NCBI RefSeq assembly: GCF_016901955.1
Contig: NZ_JACJLC010000017.1
Coordinates: 1 to 51,000, forward strand
Source: Pseudoflavonifractor phocaeensis
GTDB taxonomy: Bacteria > Bacillota > Clostridia > Oscillospirales > Oscillospiraceae
DNA length: 51,000 nt
Direction: 5' to 3'
Shown here: piece by piece, positions 46,271 to 51,000 of the stretch
How the letters are laid out: each line of letters opens with the position of its first letter
Position numbering within the stretch: position 1 is the stretch's first letter
Made by a program: the position numbers and the translations under genes
The notes under the pieces: model-generated
Databases searched by the model: none
What the model saw: only the letters and a program-made list of their open reading frames with translations
What the model was told of the DNA's origin: nothing

Positions 46271-48088
46271 TCAGAGCCGGACAGCGGTTTTATGTGCTTC
46301 CTCATACTCCAAGGGTGCAGCGGATGCTCCGCCATTTGTTGCAGACTCAGAAGCCTGCTTCTCCTCCATTGTGTCCCCAACTTGGGGTGCATGGTGACGG
46401 AGTAAAATCGCATCCTCCAACTCCTGCTTGCTGGCATAGGCCACGGGCCGCTGGACCCGCTCAGGCACTTCATATGGTTTGCCAAATCGAATGCCCCAAT
46501 CAAGAAATAGCCGCAGCCGCACTTTCATGGGGTGGACGCCCGTCTTGGCTACAATGAAGCTCCCCTTGGGCATGGTCTTCAGCTCGTCCGGTGTCATCAA
46601 GGGGCGCTCTATCATCTGGAGACTTTGGGACGGATCGTTCTTTCCTCTGCTGATGGAGCCGCTCATGACTGTTCGGCTTCCAAGCGCCTTGGAGACCTCC
46701 ACCGCTGTCTGGCTTGAAGGTGCAAAGCCGCCGAAGATGTTTACCTGGCAGTTATCAACTATGATCTCCGAGCCTTCCTTGCCATAGTTTTTTTGGAGTT
46801 GGCCTGTGATGCTCTGCACGATGGGCACCAGCATCAGACCACGGGAGCGGGATGCAGAGAACATCAGCTCCAGTGACTGGATGGGCGGGCAGGTTCCAAG
46901 CTCATCTGCAAAAAATACAACCCGCCTCTTTAGGCGGCCGTCGTTATCATCCGCAACAGTGAGTATCTCTCGGTAGAGATTTTGGAGAATCAGGCTGACC
47001 ATGAAATACTTGGTCTGATCCTCCTCCGGAAGCACGATAAAAATTGCGGATTTTTGATTGCAGAAGATTTCTGCATCGATGGCAGTATCGAAACACAGGA
47101 TCTGTTCCATCTCGCTGTCCAGGAAAGCATTCAATCTTGAGAGCACCGTGGAGATCACTGACTTCATAGCCTGGTCGGAGGTGGTGAGCGCAGAACCAGC
47201 CAGCATTTTGGCCTTGTGGTTTTCCGGCAGCTTATCCATGAGAAGCTGATACTGATTTTTCCCTTTGATCTGACTGGGAACCAGCAATTCCTGAACCAGT
47301 TTGAATACAGAGACGATGTGCCTCTCCTCGATGGGATGGCCATCCTTGTCCTGGGTAGGTAGGTACTCTGCTACCAGCATCAGCATGGAGGACAGAAGGC
47401 CCTCGGCTGCGTCATAGAAGTAGGCGTTCTGCCCATACTGGGAGCTGTCCCCACCGCTGGTGTTGATGAGTGTCTTGGAAAGCACTTTGGCGTACTTTTC
47501 AGCCTTTGCCTTGGCAGACAAATTTTGAGGGTCGGCCTTATAGACATCCATGTACCGGTTGATCAGATGGAGCAGATTGTTCCCGTCTGACCGGGTTGGA
47601 TTTCGAAGATCCAGGACAGAAATCTGGAAGCCGTAGTTTTCCTTGGCAATCCCGGCATAGTTACGGAATAGATCTCCTTTTGTGTCTGTGCATAGAAAGG
47701 ATGTTCCTGTGGCCAATGCGTACTCGATATTGGGGTATAAAAAATATGCGGTTTTGCCTGCGCCGCTGGCGGCGGTAACCATAGCGTGGATGTCGTCAGT
47801 ATCGACTATAGCAATGACATGGTCTTTGCGTCCTTCACACCCCAGGATAAAACCCTGTTGCTGAGGGAGTTTTTTCCCTTTGCGCCAAAGCTCCGGCCGA
47901 AACGGTACATGGGCATAGGTTTTCTGGATTTCCTGCTTTGTGGCCCAGCGTGCAGTTCCATGCTGTCCATCGCCCACAGTTTTGGATTTGATACTGTCCA
48001 GAGAACCTTGTCCGGAAAAATGTGTGGCTGCAGCGATGAGAAGGAGTCCCAGACCGCAGACAACAATAAAAATGATTTGGGTCGACAC
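46271..48088 (-). CDS. VirD4-like type IV coupling protein
   Basis: The 605-residue protein has an N-terminal membrane helix (about 5-22), Walker A in TAASGAGKTAYFLYP (about 110-125), a typical TKGDLFRNY segment, and Walker B RVVFFADELGTCPPI. It couples relaxase-bound DNA to the conjugation channel at the inner face of the membrane. The GTG start at 48088 has GGAGG upstream, and this ribosome site is part of a long hairpin (48097-48130). In Tn1549-like elements it is followed by Maff2 and VirB6-like genes; here only a winged-helix gene and a terminator follow, so the channel genes are elsewhere or lost. Confidence 0.95.
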   Translation of the reverse strand: MSTQIIFIVVCGLGLLLIAAATHFSGQGSLDSIKSKTVGDGQHGTARWATKQEIQKTYAHVPFRPELWRKGKKLPQQQGFILGCEGRKDHVIAIVDTDDIHAMVTAASGAGKTAYFLYPNIEYALATGTSFLCTDTKGDLFRNYAGIAKENYGFQISVLDLRNPTRSDGNNLLHLINRYMDVYKADPQNLSAKAKAEKYAKVLSKTLINTSGGDSSQYGQNAYFYDAAEGLLSSMLMLVAEYLPTQDKDGHPIEERHIVSVFKLVQELLVPSQIKGKNQYQLLMDKLPENHKAKMLAGSALTTSDQAMKSVISTVLSRLNAFLDSEMEQILCFDTAIDAEIFCNQKSAIFIVLPEEDQTKYFMVSLILQNLYREILTVADDNDGRLKRRVVFFADELGTCPPIQSLELMFSASRSRGLMLVPIVQSITGQLQKNYGKEGSEIIVDNCQVNIFGGFAPSSQTAVEVSKALGSRTVMSGSISRGKNDPSQSLQMIERPLMTPDELKTMPKGSFIVAKTGVHPMKVRLRLFLDWGIRFGKPYEVPERVQRPVAYASKQELEDAILLRHHAPQVGDTMEEKQASESATNGGASAAPLEYEEAHKTAVRL

Positions 48089-48096
48089 ATTTTCCT

Positions 48097-48130
48097 CCTT
48101 CTGATATGAGATCGTCTCAATATCAGAAGG
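48097..48130 (-). promoter_or_regulatory. Hairpin that includes the virD4 ribosome-binding region
   Basis: Arms CCTTCTGATAT and ATATCAGAAGG plus inner GAGA/TCTC form a long stem. Its 3' arm on the mRNA ends in AGAAGG, which overlaps the AAGGAGG ribosome site of virD4. Folding would hide the site; translation may depend on an unfolding factor or temperature. Alternatively it is a protein-binding palindrome. Confidence 0.55.
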
Positions 48131-48243
48131 TGGAATAATGCGCTCCTGTGTATGATATCACATGTTTTAGAGCTTGGGATAGGCTAAGACGGTTCCTTTG
48201 TCTTATCTCTGTTTGGTAAAGGCAACCTGAGATGATGATTCTT

Positions 48244-49689
48244 CTATCCGGCTTGCATGGATTGTTCCTGCTCTGACGGAGTTGCCTCCACAGTATGCAT
48301 GAGCTTTCTCTCATCCGCATCCTGCTTGACCGATACTTTGGCACAGGCAATAGCCAGATCCAGCCATGCGCCGGCAATCGCTCTTTTCTCTGCCTCGCCG
48401 CGTATTCCAGGAGCACCGCTCTGATCAACTGCCCGTTGGATCAATGCTGAAATCTCCTCTGTGCGGCGTTTCAGGCTACTGCGATTCTGGTGAGGCAGAA
48501 TACGACTTTTGAGGAACTGTCCTCCCTGGGTAATCGTCAGGTCGGCGCCGAGCTGACGGCACTCCCGCAGTACGACCTGCAAAGACATAGCTGCTATCTC
48601 CTCAATGCAGTCCATGGCTGTGTCCAGTTTGTTTCCTTCCATGCAGGTGCGGTAAAACTGAAACATCGCTGGTAATCGCTGAAGCACTCTATCTGGCTGG
48701 ATACCCGCACATTTCATGGCGATTCGGGCGCAGACAGATTCAGCAGCCAGCAACTGTGGATGTTCCTCAGCTGGCTGGGCGGACAGGTTGTGCTGTGCCC
48801 TTAGATCCTCGTCCCAGTCCTTGTATTGGGACTGCATAGTTGTGATCTGGGAATAGCCTTGCTCTCGCAGAATGTCTGTAAGCCGTCCTGTGGCCTCGAT
48901 CCCTGCTGCGTCGTGATCCAAGCAAAGGATGATTTCCTGTAGTGTGGGAGACTGTTTCAGCATCCAGAGCATGGCTTGTTCTCCTGTGCCGCAGAGGGCC
49001 ACATAGCTATGCGATTTCCACCCTGTTGGATGCAGGGAAAGGAACGCTAACAGGTCAATAGGGGCTTCAAACACATAGAGCTGATTACTGGTTCCTATCC
49101 AGTGAAAACTATACCGTGGATCGCTGCCAGCCACATTGCCCCGATAGCTCTTGCCCTTGGAATATAGGCTCCGCTTGTGAGCATGACGGGCAACGCCGTG
49201 CTCGTCGAATCCAACGAACACGGCGTTGCGGTATTCTTTCATCTTATCCTTGGATAATTCCCGGCTCTCATAAATCAATTTCTTATGAGCAAAGGAAGAT
49301 AGGATGTCGCGGCTGATGAGCCGCTCCTGAAGCAGATATGCGTAGGTTCGGCGCATGGTCTGGTTGGCGGGTGGGAGAGCAAACTGTTTTTCCTCCTCTG
49401 GTTCCGGCTGTGCCTGAGCGTAAGCAATTCCCTCGCCGCCCATCAGGCGCTTCACGGCCTCTGGATAAGACAGGCCATAGAATGTCTGCACAAAAGAGAT
49501 GGCTTTGCCGCCCTCCTTCGACTCATGGTCATACCATTCGTTTCCACGCACTGTAATGCTGTGATCGGAAGCAAGACGCTTGTCCCGGCCAGATGGAATG
49601 AGCTTTTCTCCCTGTCGGCGGAGAAACTCCGCAAGATCCACAGAGTTGGCCCGGAGCTTTTGCTCCTCGGTAAAGTGGATGTAGGGCAT
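48244..49689 (-). CDS. DUF3991/Toprim-domain protein of the conjugative element
   Basis: The 481-residue protein has a DnaG-like zinc-lacking N-terminus, a DUF3991 segment (about 115-200) and a Toprim domain (about 205-300) with the acidic motifs YVFEAPIDLLAFLS and LCLDHDAAG. The C-terminal third is helical. Such proteins are common in Tn1549-type elements and are thought to help replicate or prime the element. It lies 13 bases after the small basic gene and 155 bases before virD4. Confidence 0.9.
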   Translation of the reverse strand: MPYIHFTEEQKLRANSVDLAEFLRRQGEKLIPSGRDKRLASDHSITVRGNEWYDHESKEGGKAISFVQTFYGLSYPEAVKRLMGGEGIAYAQAQPEPEEEKQFALPPANQTMRRTYAYLLQERLISRDILSSFAHKKLIYESRELSKDKMKEYRNAVFVGFDEHGVARHAHKRSLYSKGKSYRGNVAGSDPRYSFHWIGTSNQLYVFEAPIDLLAFLSLHPTGWKSHSYVALCGTGEQAMLWMLKQSPTLQEIILCLDHDAAGIEATGRLTDILREQGYSQITTMQSQYKDWDEDLRAQHNLSAQPAEEHPQLLAAESVCARIAMKCAGIQPDRVLQRLPAMFQFYRTCMEGNKLDTAMDCIEEIAAMSLQVVLRECRQLGADLTITQGGQFLKSRILPHQNRSSLKRRTEEISALIQRAVDQSGAPGIRGEAEKRAIAGAWLDLAIACAKVSVKQDADERKLMHTVEATPSEQEQSMQAG

Positions 49690-49702
49690 TCAGATCGCCT
49701 CC

Positions 49703-49840
49703 TTATTTCCGCCGTTTCCGCATCCGCCGATGATAGGGGACCTGTCGTACTGCCGCAAGCTTTTTCCGCTCCTGAATACGATCCAGAGTGGGATTTCGCT
49801 TATCATGGAACAGGAAGGAATTGTGATAGTTCTTTTTCAA
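49703..49840 (-). CDS. Small basic element protein (45 residues)
   Basis: A TTG start with GGAGGTG eight bases upstream gives a very basic peptide (KRNPTLDRIQERKKLAAV then a tail HRRMRKRRK). It lies 13 bases from the neighbouring genes on both sides in the same operon. It should bind nucleic acid; family unknown. Part of the assignment rests on spacing and ribosome site. Confidence 0.6.
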   Translation of the reverse strand: MKKNYHNSFLFHDKRNPTLDRIQERKKLAAVRQVPYHRRMRKRRK

Positions 49841-49853
49841 GAGAGCACCTCCA

Positions 49854-50111
49854 TTACAGATTCATCATTGGTTCTTCATGGTCATCGGGCTTGTGGCCCA
49901 TAGCAATTTTCTTTTCCCAGATTTTCCTCCGCAGCTTTCGGTCAACTCCAGATCGGATGCCGCCGGGAGCGGAGGGAGGAGTCTGCTCCCGGAAGATATT
50001 TGCCATATGAATGTCAAAGGTCGTGCCGCCGATGTTCTTCACAAGGTCGGGTTTGGCGGTCAGAGGGGAAGCGGCTGCGGGGGTGCTGGTCTTGCTGGTT
50101 TCATTGTTCAT
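49854..50111 (-). CDS. Element protein with TnpW-like core (85 residues)
   Basis: AAAGGAG precedes the ATG at 50111. The segment LVKNIGGTTFDIHM resembles the IGxTTYxVxVHF core of transposon-encoded TnpW proteins, but the rest (basic helix VDRKLRRKIWEKKIAMGHK) differs. It follows the ATPase gene in the same operon. Function unknown. Confidence 0.65.
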   Translation of the reverse strand: MNNETSKTSTPAAASPLTAKPDLVKNIGGTTFDIHMANIFREQTPPSAPGGIRSGVDRKLRRKIWEKKIAMGHKPDDHEEPMMNL

Positions 50112-50218
50112 AGGCTCTCCTTTCAAAGATAAAGCCCCATGTGGCCGGCACATGAGGCGGTCATATCGGGTAAGGGTGCAAGGGTGCAACAATGCAAAGG
50201 TATCTACGGATTGCATTC

Positions 50219-51000
50219 TTACTTTGCACTCTTGGCTTCGTTCCTGCGGTAGTACCATTGATTTCCCCGGCGTATGACTTCTATCCGGGTATCAAGATTG
50301 CGGCGGGCATTTTTAACTGTTCTCTCGGATATTCCGGCTTCGGCTGCGGCCTTTACAATGTCCTCGCTGGCAAGCTCTTTCCCGTCTGCGAGTAAGTCAA
50401 GTATCAGCTTCTCTGCTTGCTCGGTCTTGGTGGCGGTGTTCCCGCCCGCGCCGGATAGCAGCTCGTCGGCGGTTATGTCGTATTCGCCTATCCATGAAAA
50501 GCCCGTTTCCGGGTCAAGGCAAAAAGCAACGGGCTTGCCCTCCGGCGCAAGGGAAGATTTGTCATGGACGATAACGCGCACATTCGGCTCCCGCTTCACG
50601 CACCCGATCAGCAGGACGCTCCTTGCTGCGGCGCGGAAGTCGATAGAACCTAAGCCCCGGTATGCGCTCTGCCCTCCGGCGGCTTTGTTCAAGTGTCCGA
50701 TAAGGATAACAGCGCACCCGGTACGCTCGGCAACATCGGCAAGGCGGCGGAACATGGGACGCACTTCGTTTGCCCTGTTCATGTCGGTCTTTTCGCCCAT
50801 GTACGCCTGTATGGGGTCAAGGATAATCAGCCGCGCCCCGTTCTGCGTGATTGCCTTTTCTATGCGCTCGTCGGAGAGAGTAAGCTCCCGTTTGGCTTCA
50901 TCAATCACAAGCACGCGGTCAAGGTCGGCTTCGGCTTCTATCAAGCGGGGCTTGACGGTATCGCCCAGCCCGTCCTCGGCGGTCTGGTAAATCACTTGGA
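50219..51000 (-). CDS. RepA-like AAA ATPase/helicase of the element (5' end beyond window)
   Basis: The C-terminal 260 residues are visible. Walker B-like ARLIILDPIQAYMGEKTD, a sensor segment CAVILIGHLNKAAGG and SIDFRAAARSVLLIGCV place it in the RSF1010 RepA / RecA-like hexameric helicase group. A winged-helix tail follows (SEDIVKAAAEAGISERTVKN). Walker A lies outside the window. It is probably used in element replication, ahead of the other transfer genes in the same operon. Confidence 0.9.
   Translation of the reverse strand, partial: QVIYQTAEDGLGDTVKPRLIEAEADLDRVLVIDEAKRELTLSDERIEKAITQNGARLIILDPIQAYMGEKTDMNRANEVRPMFRRLADVAERTGCAVILIGHLNKAAGGQSAYRGLGSIDFRAAARSVLLIGCVKREPNVRVIVHDKSSLAPEGKPVAFCLDPETGFSWIGEYDITADELLSGAGGNTATKTEQAEKLILDLLADGKELASEDIVKAAAEAGISERTVKNARRNLDTRIEVIRRGNQWYYRRNEAKSAK

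Overview
The window looks like chromosome from an anaerobic, gut-type Gram-positive Clostridia, most like the Oscillospiraceae / Flavonifractor group. This placement is an inference from gene content; no rRNA is present to test it. The signs are four S-layer-homology (SLH) surface proteins, a FeoA-FeoB-small Cys-rich protein operon, a hybrid-cluster protein locus, TIGR04076 and Cys-rich KTR genes, and pieces of Tn1549-like integrative elements. G+C is high in the surface-protein genes and lower in the metal island and around the recombinases.

Region 1 (1-12.4 kb) is a metal-homeostasis island. On the minus strand it holds an iron-chelate ABC importer (ATPase cut by the window edge, plus two FecCD permeases), a heavy-metal P-type ATPase with two very small partner proteins, an AraC regulator, and feoA-feoB-feoB-associated Cys-rich protein. 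A DtxR/IdeR-type regulator with the DtxR Cys-Glu-His ligand set, an HMA-domain protein, a CsoR repressor and a 60-residue Cys/His-rich peptide follow. A shared operator, GTTAG-N6-CTAAC, lies at the importer, at feoA (two copies), at a decayed DtxR paralogue, at a decayed flavodoxin and at the Cys/His-rich peptide. At feoA, the flavodoxin stub and the peptide it sits just downstream of a good sigma-A promoter. This reads as one iron regulon controlled by the product of 10481-10876.

Region 2 (12.4-16.2 kb) is partly a gene graveyard. Remnants of a SLOG-type protein, a methyltransferase, an alpha/beta hydrolase, AhpC and a thioredoxin-reductase-like flavoprotein surround an intact ZIP transporter, an intact SAM methyltransferase and a TIGR04076 protein.

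Region 3 (16.2-21.7 kb) carries an SLH-GH25 muramidase with a 30-bp tandem-repeat linker. A probable nitrosative-stress operon (ferredoxin, cupin, Hcp) follows, divergent from a Crp/Fnr-family regulator. A perfect 16-bp palindrome sits about 41 bp upstream of the predicted operon start. Then comes tRNA-Pro(CGG).

Region 4 (21.7-35.7 kb) starts with a tyrosine integrase and excisionase at the tRNA 3' end, then a likely structured RNA. Two unusual small operons follow: MORN / J-domain membrane protein / SLH protein, and four small genes ending in a SleB-like hydrolase. An FG-GAP/SLH protein, a truncated Y-family polymerase, a nonsense-interrupted gene and a second mobile remnant (serine recombinase without its catalytic domain, sigma-like HTH, XRE, KTR) complete it.

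Region 5 (35.8-45.8 kb) is a 2,662-residue SLH surface protein, translationally coupled to a 124-residue upstream gene. A LuxR-type regulator fused to a multi-pass membrane domain lies further upstream. Region 6 (46.0 kb to the right edge) is a conjugative-element fragment: HTH, VirD4 coupling protein, DUF3991/Toprim protein, two small proteins and a RepA-like ATPase cut by the edge.

No transposase, CRISPR array or rRNA operon was seen.
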